Shown one piece after another: positions 16,836 to 24,177 of a DNA stretch of 64,000 nt. The stretch is from Actinomadura rubteroloni. Its GTDB lineage: Bacteria; Actinomycetota; Actinomycetes; Streptosporangiales; Streptosporangiaceae. The notes under the pieces are model-generated. The model was not told the origin of the DNA. It searched no databases and saw only the letters and a list, made by a program, of their open reading frames with translations. The DNA lies in assembly GCF_002911665.1 (NCBI RefSeq), contig NZ_MTBP01000002.1, positions 558,001 to 622,000 of the forward strand, in the 5' to 3' direction. How positions within the stretch are numbered: position 1 is the stretch's first letter; every line of letters begins with the position of its first letter. The position numbers and the translations under genes were made by a program.

Positions 16836-16890
16836 CACCGAGATGACATAAACGGAGGGAAGGCGTTCACGCCCGCCCTCCGCTCGGTGC
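16835..16890 (+). terminator. Long perfect hairpin between permease and glycerate kinase genes
   Basis: Reading 5' to 3': outer arm GCACCGAG pairs perfectly with CTCGGTGC at the end; inside it CGGAGGG pairs with CCCTCCG, and inside that GGCG pairs with CGCC around a TTCA tetraloop. A 10-nt bulge (16843-16852) lies on the 5' side only, and a 2x2 internal loop (AA/CG) separates the inner stems. It begins in the permease stop codon and ends just before the GAAAGG that serves the kinase gene. It may be a terminator without T-run, an attenuator or a cis-regulatory RNA. Confidence 0.75.
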
Positions 16891-16903
16891 GAAAGGCTGT
16901 GGT

Positions 16904-18067
16904 GTGGCGTCCGCGGACAACACTCCCGGACCCGGCGGCCGCGGACACGTCCTGCTGGCCTCCGACCGTTTCAAGGGCTCGCTGTCGGCCACCGCCGTGA
17001 CCCGGCACCTGGCCGCCGGGCTGCGCCGGGTCCGGCCGGACGTCCCGGTGGTCGAACTGCCCGTCCCGTCCGCGGGCGACGGCCTCGCCGAGGCGGCGCT
17101 CGCGGCGGGCTGGCGGCGGGTGGAGACCGAGGTCAGCGGGCCCGCCGGACGTCCCGTGCGCGCGGTGCTGGCCGTGGACCGTGACACGGCCGTCGTGGAC
17201 CTCGGCGAGGCGTGCGCGCCGCGCCTGCTCCCCGGCGGCCGGCCCCGGCCGCTCACCGCGACGAGCCTCGGCGCGGGCCAGCTCCTCGGGCACGCGCTGC
17301 GCGGGGGCGCGCGGCGGATCGTGCTGGCGCTCGGCGCCAGCGCCGCCGCCGACGGCGGCGCCGGGCTGGTGCAGGGCCTCGGCGGACGGCTGCTGGACGC
17401 CGCCGGACGCGAACTCCCGCCCGGCGGCGCGGCGCTGCGGTCCCTGCAGGCCGTCGACCTGCGCGGCCTGCCGGACCTGTCGCGCGTGGAACTCGTCCTC
17501 GCCGGGGACGTGTCCGGCGTGCTGCTCGGCCGGTCCGGGACGCCCGCGGCGGCGCGGGAGGCGGGCGCGGAGACCGACGCGGGCCGCGACGGCGTCCGGA
17601 CGCTGGACGCGGGCCTGCGGCGCTGGGCCGACGTCGCCGAGGCGGCCGTCCGCCGGTCGGCCCGGGACCGGCCCGGCGCGGGCGCGGGCGGCGGCGCCGG
17701 GTTCGCGGCGATGGCGCTGCTCGGAGCGACACCACGGCCCGGCTCGGGGTTCCTGCTCGACCTGCTCGGGTTCGCCGGACGGGCGCGCGGCGCGCGGCTG
17801 GTCGTGACCGGCGAGGGCGCGCTCGACACGCGGACGCTGCGCGGCCGGACCCCGGCGGGCGTGGCGCGGTCGGCGGCGCGGTCGGGGACGCCCGTCGTCG
17901 CGGTCACCGGACGGCGCGGCCTCACCGGGGAGCAACTGCGCCGCAGCCGGATCCAGGCCGTCTACGCGCTCGCCGACATCGAGCGGGACGTCGGCCGTTC
18001 CATGCGGCACGCCGGTCCCCTGCTGGAGCAGCTCACGGTCGCGATCGCCGACGAGTGGCTGCCCTGA
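16904..18067 (+). CDS. Glycerate kinase (GarK/GlxK family)
   Basis: 387 residues from GTG 16904. LLASDRFKGSLSATAVTRHL is the N-terminal signature of glycerate 2-kinases; SAGDGLAEAAL, GASAAADGGAGLVQGLGG and VVTGEGALDTRTLRGRTPAG follow in family order. It phosphorylates glycerate formed from glyoxylate, which links plausibly to allantoin breakdown downstream of UraH. Ribosome-binding site GAAAGG lies directly after the hairpin at 16835-16890, so folding of that RNA could affect its translation. Confidence 0.9.
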   Translation: MASADNTPGPGGRGHVLLASDRFKGSLSATAVTRHLAAGLRRVRPDVPVVELPVPSAGDGLAEAALAAGWRRVETEVSGPAGRPVRAVLAVDRDTAVVDLGEACAPRLLPGGRPRPLTATSLGAGQLLGHALRGGARRIVLALGASAAADGGAGLVQGLGGRLLDAAGRELPPGGAALRSLQAVDLRGLPDLSRVELVLAGDVSGVLLGRSGTPAAAREAGAETDAGRDGVRTLDAGLRRWADVAEAAVRRSARDRPGAGAGGGAGFAAMALLGATPRPGSGFLLDLLGFAGRARGARLVVTGEGALDTRTLRGRTPAGVARSAARSGTPVVAVTGRRGLTGEQLRRSRIQAVYALADIERDVGRSMRHAGPLLEQLTVAIADEWLP

Positions 18068-18116
18068 CTGCCCGCCGCCGTCGCGGGGCATAGTCCGGGA
18101 GACGGTTGGAGGGGCT

Positions 18117-19235
18117 ATGAAGATCGGCGTTCCGCGCGAGATCAAGAACCACGAGTACCGGGTGGCGATCGCCCCGGCGGGGGTCCACGAGCTGACGCGC
18201 CACGGGCACGAGGTGTTCGTGGAGGGCGGTGCGGGCGAAGGCTCGGCGGTCGCCGACGCCGAGTTCGCCGGCGCCGGGGCCAAGATCGTCGACGGGCCGG
18301 ACGCGGTGTGGGCCGAGGGCGACCTGATCCTCAAGGTCAAGGAACCGATCGCGCCCGAGTTCCACCGGATGCGGCCGGGCCAGACGCTGTTCACCTACCT
18401 GCACCTGGCGGCGTCGCGGGAGTGCACGGACGCGCTGCTGGCGGCGGGCGTCACGGCGATCGGGTACGAGACCGTCCAGTTCGCGGACGGCTCGCTGCCG
18501 CTGCTCGCCCCGATGTCGGAGGTCGCCGGACGGCTCGCCGCCCAGGTCGGGGCCTACAACCTGATGAAGTTCAACGGCGGCCGGGGCGTGCTGCCCGGCG
18601 GGGTGCCGGGGGTGGCGCCCGCGCGGGTCGCGGTGATCGGCGGCGGCGTGGCGGGGCTGAACGCGGCGCGGATCGCCGTCGGGATGGGCGCGTCGGTCAC
18701 GATCATGGACGTGAACGTCAACCGGCTGCGCGAGATCGACGCCGCCTACCAGGGGCGGCTCGGGACGCTCACGTCCACCGCCTACACGCTCGACCGGGAG
18801 GTCCGCGAGGCCGACCTCGTGATCGGCGCGGTGCTGATCCCGGGCGCCAAGGCCCCGAAGCTCGTGTCGAACGACCTCGTCGCGCACATGAAGTCCGGAT
18901 CGGTGCTCGTGGACATCGCGATCGACCAGGGCGGCTGCTTCGAGGACTCGCGTCCCACGACGCACGACGACCCGACGTACCGCGTCCACGACTCGGTGTT
19001 CTACTGCGTGGCGAACATGCCGGGCGCGGTGCCCAACACGTCCACCTACGCGCTCACGAACGTCACGCTGCCGTACGCGCTGCGGATCGCCGACCTCGGC
19101 TGGCGGGACGCGCTGCGCGCCGACCCCGCGCTCGCCCTCGGCCTGAACACGCACGCGGGACGGATCGTCTACGGTCCGGTCGCCGACGCGCACGGGCTGG
19201 AGCGCACACCGCTGGAGGTGGTGCTCGCGTCGTGA
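18117..19235 (+). CDS. ald: Alanine dehydrogenase
   Basis: 372 residues, normal length. MKIGVPREIKNHEYRVAIAP at the N-terminus, TYLHLAASRECTDALLAAG, the Rossmann loop VAVIGGGVAGLNAARIAVG and the SVLVDIAIDQGGCFE block are all canonical. It converts pyruvate and ammonium to L-alanine with NADH, or the reverse, and helps assimilate ammonia or recycle NADH under low oxygen. A good GGAGGGG ribosome-binding site precedes the ATG. Being 49 bp behind glycerate kinase, it may absorb nitrogen released by purine degradation, but that is inference. Confidence 0.95.
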   Translation: MKIGVPREIKNHEYRVAIAPAGVHELTRHGHEVFVEGGAGEGSAVADAEFAGAGAKIVDGPDAVWAEGDLILKVKEPIAPEFHRMRPGQTLFTYLHLAASRECTDALLAAGVTAIGYETVQFADGSLPLLAPMSEVAGRLAAQVGAYNLMKFNGGRGVLPGGVPGVAPARVAVIGGGVAGLNAARIAVGMGASVTIMDVNVNRLREIDAAYQGRLGTLTSTAYTLDREVREADLVIGAVLIPGAKAPKLVSNDLVAHMKSGSVLVDIAIDQGGCFEDSRPTTHDDPTYRVHDSVFYCVANMPGAVPNTSTYALTNVTLPYALRIADLGWRDALRADPALALGLNTHAGRIVYGPVADAHGLERTPLEVVLAS

Positions 19236-19259
19236 CCGCCGCGCCCTAGAGTGGCCTCC

Positions 19260-19850
19260 ATGGGCGAACTGATCCTCCTCCGGCACGGCGAGACCGCGTG
19301 GAGCCGGGACAGACGTCACACCGGGCGCACCGACGTCCCGCTCACCCAGCGCGGTGAGGAGCAGGCGCGGTCGCTGCGCAAGGCCGCCGGGCTGGACGCG
19401 GCCGTCCGCGTGATCGCCAGCCCGGCCGGACGCGCCCGCCGGACCGCCGAGCTGGCCGGGCTCACGGTGGACGCCGTCGACCCCGACCTGTGGGAATGGG
19501 ACTACGGCGGCTATGAGGGCATCACGACGGCGGAGATCCGCGAGACCCGTCCCGGCTGGTATCTCTGGGACGACGGCGTGATCCCCGGCGACGCCGACCA
19601 CCCCGGCGAGACCGTCGAGCGGGTCGGCGCGCGGGTGGACGCCGTCCTCGCGCGCTGCCGTCCGGTCCTGGCCGACGGGGACGTGGCGCTCGTCGCGCAC
19701 GGGCACGTCCTGCGGGTCCTCACGGCGCGCTGGCTCGGCCTGGATCCGGCGCTCGGCCGGCTGTTCGCCCTGGACACCGGCACGGTCTCCCGGCTCGGCG
19801 ACGAGCACGGCCGGCCGGTGATCGCGTCCTGGAACGTCCCGCCGGGCTGA
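19260..19850 (+). CDS. Histidine phosphatase (phosphoglycerate mutase-like) family protein
   Basis: 196 residues from ATG 19260; a GTG three codons upstream is an alternative start. GELILLRHGETAWS holds the phosphoacceptor RHG motif and ALVAHGHVLRVLTARWL the second catalytic His, with the acidic E/D in DLWEWDYGGYEG. This subgroup covers broad-specificity phosphatases and SixA/CobC-like enzymes; the physiological substrate is unknown. It follows ald by 24 bp in the same direction and may be cotranscribed. Confidence 0.85.
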   Translation: MGELILLRHGETAWSRDRRHTGRTDVPLTQRGEEQARSLRKAAGLDAAVRVIASPAGRARRTAELAGLTVDAVDPDLWEWDYGGYEGITTAEIRETRPGWYLWDDGVIPGDADHPGETVERVGARVDAVLARCRPVLADGDVALVAHGHVLRVLTARWLGLDPALGRLFALDTGTVSRLGDEHGRPVIASWNVPPG

Positions 19851-19968
19851 CCCCGGCGGGTCTTCGCGATCAGCGGGAAACCGGGCTTAGCCGCATAGGA
19901 TGGCGGCTGGTGGCGACCGGCGGCGACGGGGCGCGCACGGCCCGCCCGGCACGATTGCGAGGACGACG

Positions 19969-20268
19969 ATGACGACCGGCCAGACCCCGATCCGCGGCTA
20001 CACCGCCACCAAGGACCAGCTCCAGACGCGGCTGCGCCGGATCGAGGGCCAGGTGCGCGGCATCGACCGCATGGTCGAGGACGACCGGTACTGCATCGAC
20101 ATCCTCACGCAGATCTCGGCCGTCCAGGCGGCGCTGGACAAGGTGGCGCTCGGGCTGCTGGACGGGCACGTCCGGCACTGCGTCGCCGAGGGCGCCGAAG
20201 AGGGCAAGGGCGACGCGATGTCCACCGAGCTGATGGCGGCCGTCGGACGGCTCATGCGACGCGGCTGA
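19969..20268 (+). CDS. csoR: CsoR-family metal-sensing repressor
   Basis: 99 residues, all-helical DUF156 fold. QLQTRLRRIEGQVRGIDRMV is the family signature. The Cu(I) ligand triad of CsoR is present: Cys in DDRYCIDIL, then His and Cys four apart in GHVRHC. This favours a copper sensor over the formaldehyde (FrmR) or nickel (RcnR) versions. The likely targets are copper genes; the CopC/CopD-CtaG pair lies 7 kb away, but I did not find a convincing CsoR box in front of it. GAGG lies upstream of ATG 19969. Confidence 0.9.
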   Translation: MTTGQTPIRGYTATKDQLQTRLRRIEGQVRGIDRMVEDDRYCIDILTQISAVQAALDKVALGLLDGHVRHCVAEGAEEGKGDAMSTELMAAVGRLMRRG

Positions 20269-20287
20269 CCCCTCAGGCCGGGGGGTC
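20267..20287. terminator. Bidirectional hairpin between csoR and MarR genes
   Basis: GACCCC and GGGGTC flank a 9-nt loop, spanning the stops of two convergent genes only four bases apart. A short GC stem is suitable as a shared terminator but has no T-tract. Confidence 0.4.
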
Positions 20288-20809
20288 CAGCGGGCACGGC
20301 GGCGGGTCCGCGGGCGGCGTCTCGGCCAGCACTTCGTCCTGCGCCTCGGCGAGCAGCCGGAGCCCGCGCAGGAAGTGCTCGCGCTCGACCGGGGTCAGGG
20401 CGTCCATCGTGCGGCGCGCGGCGGTCAGCTTCGTCCGCGCGAACTCCTCGACGACCGGGCGCCAGGGCGCGGCGACGCTGATCACGGTGCGGCGGCGGTC
20501 CCGCTCGTCCGCCTCCTTGGTGACGAGCCCGGCGCGCTGGAGTTCGCCGACGAGCTGGCTGGTGGTGGCGGGTTCCAGGCCGATGCGCCCGGCCAGCTCC
20601 CCGACGGCGGCGGACCCGAACATCGCGAGCGTGACCATCACCGGGATGTGCCGGGGCGCGAGCCCCGCGTCCCGTGCGCGCTGGACGAGTTCGGGCGGCC
20701 CGCCGGGACCGCCGTGCTTCTTGGCCGCCTTCATGATGCGGCCGAGCAGCCGCATCAGCGTCACGACGTCCTCGTCCGGCGGCGGTGGGGAAGAGAACGG
20801 AGCGCTCAT
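20273..20809 (-). CDS. MarR-family repressor of the adjacent MFS exporter
   Basis: 178 residues. The winged helix reads VMVTLAMFGSAAVGELAGRI, then LEPATTSQLVGELQRAGLV and DERDRRRTVISVA (wing). Divergent from a DHA2 transporter, with two copies of the same 11-bp palindrome in the shared space, one directly in front of its own start codon. It therefore probably represses both genes until a drug or aromatic ligand binds. Confidence 0.92.
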   Translation of the reverse strand: MSAPFSSPPPPDEDVVTLMRLLGRIMKAAKKHGGPGGPPELVQRARDAGLAPRHIPVMVTLAMFGSAAVGELAGRIGLEPATTSQLVGELQRAGLVTKEADERDRRRTVISVAAPWRPVVEEFARTKLTAARRTMDALTPVEREHFLRGLRLLAEAQDEVLAETPPADPPPCPLDPPA

Positions 20810-20812
20810 GAC

Positions 20813-20823
20813 TTGAAGTTCAA
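20813..20823. promoter_or_regulatory. MarR operator, copy 1
   Basis: TTGAAGTTCAA, an 11-bp odd palindrome four bases upstream of the MarR start. It shares its full core with the copy at 20851-20861; the centres are 38 bp apart. Predicted autorepression site. Confidence 0.8.
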
Positions 20824-20848
20824 CATATTTCGTGGTGCACTGCCAATA

Positions 20849-20863
20849 CCTTGAAGTTCAAGG
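20849..20863. promoter_or_regulatory. MarR operator, copy 2
   Basis: CCTTGAAGTTCAAGG, a perfect 15-bp palindrome containing the 11-bp core TTGAAGTTCAA. It lies 48 bp upstream of the MFS start, a suitable place to block that promoter. Confidence 0.85.
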
Positions 20864-20911
20864 CTTCCCCCCACGCGGGGATCACGGGGCGCACCGAAAA
20901 GGGGGCTCACC

Positions 20912-22441
20912 ATGTCCGAAAGCCCACCCCCGCCGCAGGCCGGATCGGACCGGCTCGACCGCGGCGTTCTCGTCCTCGGCCTCGTCATCGTCGCCGGGAC
21001 GATCATGGCGATCCTCGACACCACGATCGTCAACGTGGCGCTCCAGACGCTCGGCAAAGACTTCGACACCGGCCTGTCCACGATCCAGTGGGTGGTCACC
21101 GGCTACATGCTCGCGCTCGGCACGGTCATCCCGCTGACCGGCTGGGCCATCGACCGGTTCGGCGGACGGCGGGTCTGGATGACCTCGATCGTCTTGTTCG
21201 TCGCCGGATCCGCGCTGTCGGGGGCGGCGTGGAACATCGAGTCGCTCATCGCGTTCCGCGTCCTGCAAGGGCTCGGCGGCGGGATGCTCATGCCGACCGG
21301 AATGGCGATCCTGTCCGTCGCGGCCGGGCCGCGCCGGATGGGACGGGTCATGAGCATCGTCGGCGTGCCGATGCTGCTCGGCCCGATCCTCGGCCCCGCG
21401 CTCGGCGGCTGGCTGGTCGACAACACCGACTGGCGCTGGATCTTCCTCGTCAACGTGCCGATCGGCGCGCTGGCGCTGGCGCTCGCCTGGTGGCGCGTCC
21501 CGGCCGGCTCCGGGGGCTCGGCCGGACGGACCAAGCTCGACCTGCGGGGCCTGCTCCTGCTCCCGCCCGCGTTCGCGCTGCTGATCTACGGGCTGTCCAA
21601 CGCGAGCAGCCACGGCGGGTTCGGGAACGCGGCCGTCCTCGGCTGGGCTGCGGCGGGCGCGGTGCTCATCGCGCTGTTCGTCGCGCACAGCCTGGCGCGG
21701 GGCGAGCGGGCGCTGATCGACGTCCGGCTGTTCGCCGACCGGACGTTCGCCAACGCCTCCCTCGCGGTGCTGCTCGTCGGCGTCGCGCTCATCGGCTCGC
21801 TGCTGCTCCTCCCGCTCTACTACCAGACGGCGCGCGGCGAGAGCGCGTTCGCGGCGGGCCTGCTGATCGCGCCGCAGGGCATCGGGGCGGCGCTGGCGAT
21901 GCCGTTCGCCGGGCAGCTCACCGACCGGATCGGGGCCGGACGCGTGGTCCCGGTCGGGATCGTGCTGCTCGTCCTCGGCACGGTCGGGCTCACGCAGGTG
22001 TCCGACCACACGTCCTACGCGCTGCTCGCGAGCATGCTGTTCGTGCGGGGCCTCGGCCTCGGCTCGACCATGATGCCGACGATGAGCTCGGCCATCGCGA
22101 CGCTCCCGCAGCGCTCGGTGGCCCGTGCGACCAGCTCGCTGAACATCCTCATGCAGCTCGGCGGGTCGTTCGGGTCGGCGCTGCTGGCGGTGCTGCTGTC
22201 GCGCGGGATCGCCGACCGCGTCCCGGGCGGCGGCGGTGACGGCTTCGGCGCGGTGCCGGACGCGGTCCGCGAGCGCATCGCGCCGCTGCTGGCCGAGGCG
22301 TTCCACGAGCCGTTCTGGGTGGCGCTCGGGCTGACGGCGGTGCTGATCGTCCCGGCGCTGCTGCTCCCCCGGCACGGCACCCGGCCCGTCCCCGACGGGC
22401 CGAAGGCCGAGACGTTCGCCGAGGTCACGGCCGACGTGTGA
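20912..22441 (+). CDS. DHA2-family (14-TMS, EmrB/QacA) multidrug exporter
   Basis: 509 residues. The opening IMAILDTTIVNVALQTLGKDF is the D1 motif of the 14-helix drug:H+ antiporters; LPLTG-like GWAIDRFGGRRVW (motif A) and GPILGPALGGWLVDNTDWRW (motif C) follow. A strong AAGGGGG ribosome-binding site precedes ATG 20912. Controlled by the divergent MarR through the TTGAAGTTCAA sites, so probably induced by its own substrate. It ends just before a 14-bp tandem repeat block. Confidence 0.92.
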   Translation: MSESPPPPQAGSDRLDRGVLVLGLVIVAGTIMAILDTTIVNVALQTLGKDFDTGLSTIQWVVTGYMLALGTVIPLTGWAIDRFGGRRVWMTSIVLFVAGSALSGAAWNIESLIAFRVLQGLGGGMLMPTGMAILSVAAGPRRMGRVMSIVGVPMLLGPILGPALGGWLVDNTDWRWIFLVNVPIGALALALAWWRVPAGSGGSAGRTKLDLRGLLLLPPAFALLIYGLSNASSHGGFGNAAVLGWAAAGAVLIALFVAHSLARGERALIDVRLFADRTFANASLAVLLVGVALIGSLLLLPLYYQTARGESAFAAGLLIAPQGIGAALAMPFAGQLTDRIGAGRVVPVGIVLLVLGTVGLTQVSDHTSYALLASMLFVRGLGLGSTMMPTMSSAIATLPQRSVARATSSLNILMQLGGSFGSALLAVLLSRGIADRVPGGGGDGFGAVPDAVRERIAPLLAEAFHEPFWVALGLTAVLIVPALLLPRHGTRPVPDGPKAETFAEVTADV

Positions 22442-22476
22442 TCCGCTCGGGCGGCGGGCGCAGGGGGCGCCCGCCG

Positions 22477-22546
22477 CCAGCCGGCGCGGACCAGCCAGCG
22501 CGGACCAGCCGGCGCGGACCAGCCGGCGCGGACCAGCCGGCGCGGA
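22477..22546. repeat. Five tandem copies of a 14-bp unit
   Basis: Unit CCAGCCGGCGCGGA repeated five times without gaps, the second copy with one change (CCAGCCAGCGCGGA); a decayed sixth copy may follow. It lies between the stops of two convergent genes (22441 and 22565). Head-to-tail arrangement without spacers makes it a minisatellite-like VNTR; each unit contains the GCCGGC palindrome. Confidence 0.9.
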
Positions 22547-22564
22547 TCAGGTCGCGGGCGCAGG

Positions 22565-23380
22565 TCAGCGGGCGCGGGTCAGGTCGCGGGCGCGCCGCGC
22601 GTCCGGCGAGTACCGGTAGCGCTCGGGGACGACCTGGGACGTCCGGTAGAGCCCCTTCAGCGCCAGCGTCGCGGCCAGGTCGGACGTGGGCAGCCCCGGC
22701 AGCCCGTACATCCGGCGCGCCCAGCGCGGGAGCGTCGAGACGACGAACGTCCCGAGCGGCGGGACCGCCAGCTTCAGCGGCAGCATCCGGCGCGGCACCG
22801 CCGGGTTGAACATCCGGCGCAGCCCCGCGCGGGCCTCGTCGCACGCGAAGATGTGGCCGCGCATCATCGCGTAGTAGTCGCGCATCTCGGCGACGCTCGC
22901 CGGGACGTCCGCCGGGTCGAGCCCGACGACGGCGGCGGCGCGGCGCTGCTCGTCCACGAATTGGTCGGCGTCGGCGGCGGTGAGCGGCACCCCGGCGCGG
23001 CGCGCGATGTCCAGGTAGGAGTCGACCTCGCCGAGGTGGACCCAGAGCAGGTTCTCCGGCTCGTCGATCCGGAACGTTGATCCGGTACGCGGGTCGACGC
23101 CGGTGAGGCGGGAGTGCAGGTTCCGGACGCGCCGCCCGATCCGGTCGACCTCGGCGGTCGTCCCGTAGGTGCGGACGCGGACGAACTCGACCGTCCGCGC
23201 CAGCCGCGACCACGCCGCGCTCGGGTTCATCAGCTCGGAGTTCTGCGCGGTGCCCCACATCGTCCGGGGGTGCAGCGCCTGGAGCAGCAGCGCGCGGATC
23301 CCGCCGACGATCAGCACCGGCTCGCCCATGACGTGCCAGGTCACCGATCCGGGACCGAACAGCCCGTAGTCTTCGTCCAC
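22565..23380 (-). CDS. Oxygenase MpaB-family protein (DUF2236)
   Basis: 271 residues. LFGPGSVTWHVMGEPVLIVG, LLLQALHPRTMWGTAQNS and a conserved His-containing segment (LLWVHLGEVDSYL) match the DUF2236/latex-clearing-protein-like group that binds haem b through histidine and cleaves or oxygenates hydrophobic substrates. No signal peptide, so probably cytosolic. The substrate is unknown. It stands alone, convergent to the MFS exporter across the 14-bp repeats. Confidence 0.85.
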   Translation of the reverse strand: MDEDYGLFGPGSVTWHVMGEPVLIVGGIRALLLQALHPRTMWGTAQNSELMNPSAAWSRLARTVEFVRVRTYGTTAEVDRIGRRVRNLHSRLTGVDPRTGSTFRIDEPENLLWVHLGEVDSYLDIARRAGVPLTAADADQFVDEQRRAAAVVGLDPADVPASVAEMRDYYAMMRGHIFACDEARAGLRRMFNPAVPRRMLPLKLAVPPLGTFVVSTLPRWARRMYGLPGLPTSDLAATLALKGLYRTSQVVPERYRYSPDARRARDLTRAR

Positions 23381-23419
23381 CCCTGCACGGTAACCGATGA
23401 CTTACTGCGGCACCACCGG

Positions 23420-23788
23420 TCATTCGGGGACGGGAACGGGCGTGCCCTCCTCGTCGTCGCCCGGCGCCTGCTCGGTCTGCTCGGCGATCCAGGCGAGGTA
23501 GTCCAGGCTGCCCGCCGAGATCGGCGTCGCGATGATCTCCGGGCTGTCGTAGGAGTGGACCTCGGTGATGAGGCTCGCCAGCTCGTCGAACCGGTCGGCG
23601 GTGGTCTTGAACAGCACCAGCCACTCCTCGGCGGACTCGATCGCCCCCTCCCACCAGTACGTGCTAGCGATCGGACCGACGAGCTGCGCGCACGCCGCGA
23701 GCCGCTCGGCCACCGCCGAGCGCGCCAGCTCCGCCGCCTCGCCCCGTGAGTCGGTCGTGGTCGTCACCTGAACGTACGCCCGTGCCAT
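23420..23788 (-). CDS. cutA: CutA1 divalent cation tolerance protein
   Basis: 122 residues from ATG 23788. ARAYVQVTTTTDSRGEAAEL, RLAACAQLVGPIASTYWWEG and TEVHSYDSPEIIATPI are the conserved blocks of trimeric CutA1, a PII-like fold associated with copper tolerance. The last ~20 residues are an acidic extension (DDEEGTPVPVPE) beyond the usual core. The frame stays open upstream, but sequence before this ATG does not resemble CutA. Confidence 0.93.
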   Translation of the reverse strand: MARAYVQVTTTTDSRGEAAELARSAVAERLAACAQLVGPIASTYWWEGAIESAEEWLVLFKTTADRFDELASLITEVHSYDSPEIIATPISAGSLDYLAWIAEQTEQAPGDDEEGTPVPVPE

Positions 23789-24177
23789 GCCCGGAGTCCT
23801 TCCCCTCCGCCACGACCCGAAGCCGCCCCAAAGGGCCCAGCCTCCGCCACCGCACCGGACGCGATCCTGCCCAGACACCGCCCCCGCCCAGTCACGACCG
23901 GCGTCCGACACCACGCCCGTAGGCCCTGGCCAGGTCGCGCCCCCGCCCGGACACGGTCGGCGTCCGTCACGACTCCCGGCGGACGGGCCCAGGCTCCGCC
24001 GCCCGCCCGGGCACAACCGCGCCCGGCGAAGCCTGCTTGAACGCGACCGGCGTCCGACACCGCGCCCGGCGGGCCTTGCCCGGACGGCGGCGCCCACCCG
24101 GGCACGACCCGGGCCGGCACCGCGCCCGGCGGATTCTGCTCAGGCGGCGCCGACCGCCCGGAGGCGGCCGGCGTCCG
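23789..24177. repeat. Non-coding GC-rich spacer with four degenerate copies of a ~17-bp motif
   Basis: 389 bp between cutA and ggt (same strand) with no convincing gene. Copies of CGACCGGCGTCCGACA occur at 23895-23910 and 24044-24059 (identical over 18 bases including the next two), with variants at 23954-23969 (CGGTCGGCGTCCGTCA) and 24165-24180 (CGGCCGGCGTCCGTCA). Between them GC-rich segments such as GCGCCCGGCGG also recur. It looks like a decayed repeat array; open frames through it translate to low-complexity Arg/Pro/Gly. Confidence 0.5.

Noticed and set aside
22477-22546. Possible CRISPR array
   Set aside because: Units are contiguous 14-mers with no spacers and no cas genes nearby; it is a simple tandem repeat.
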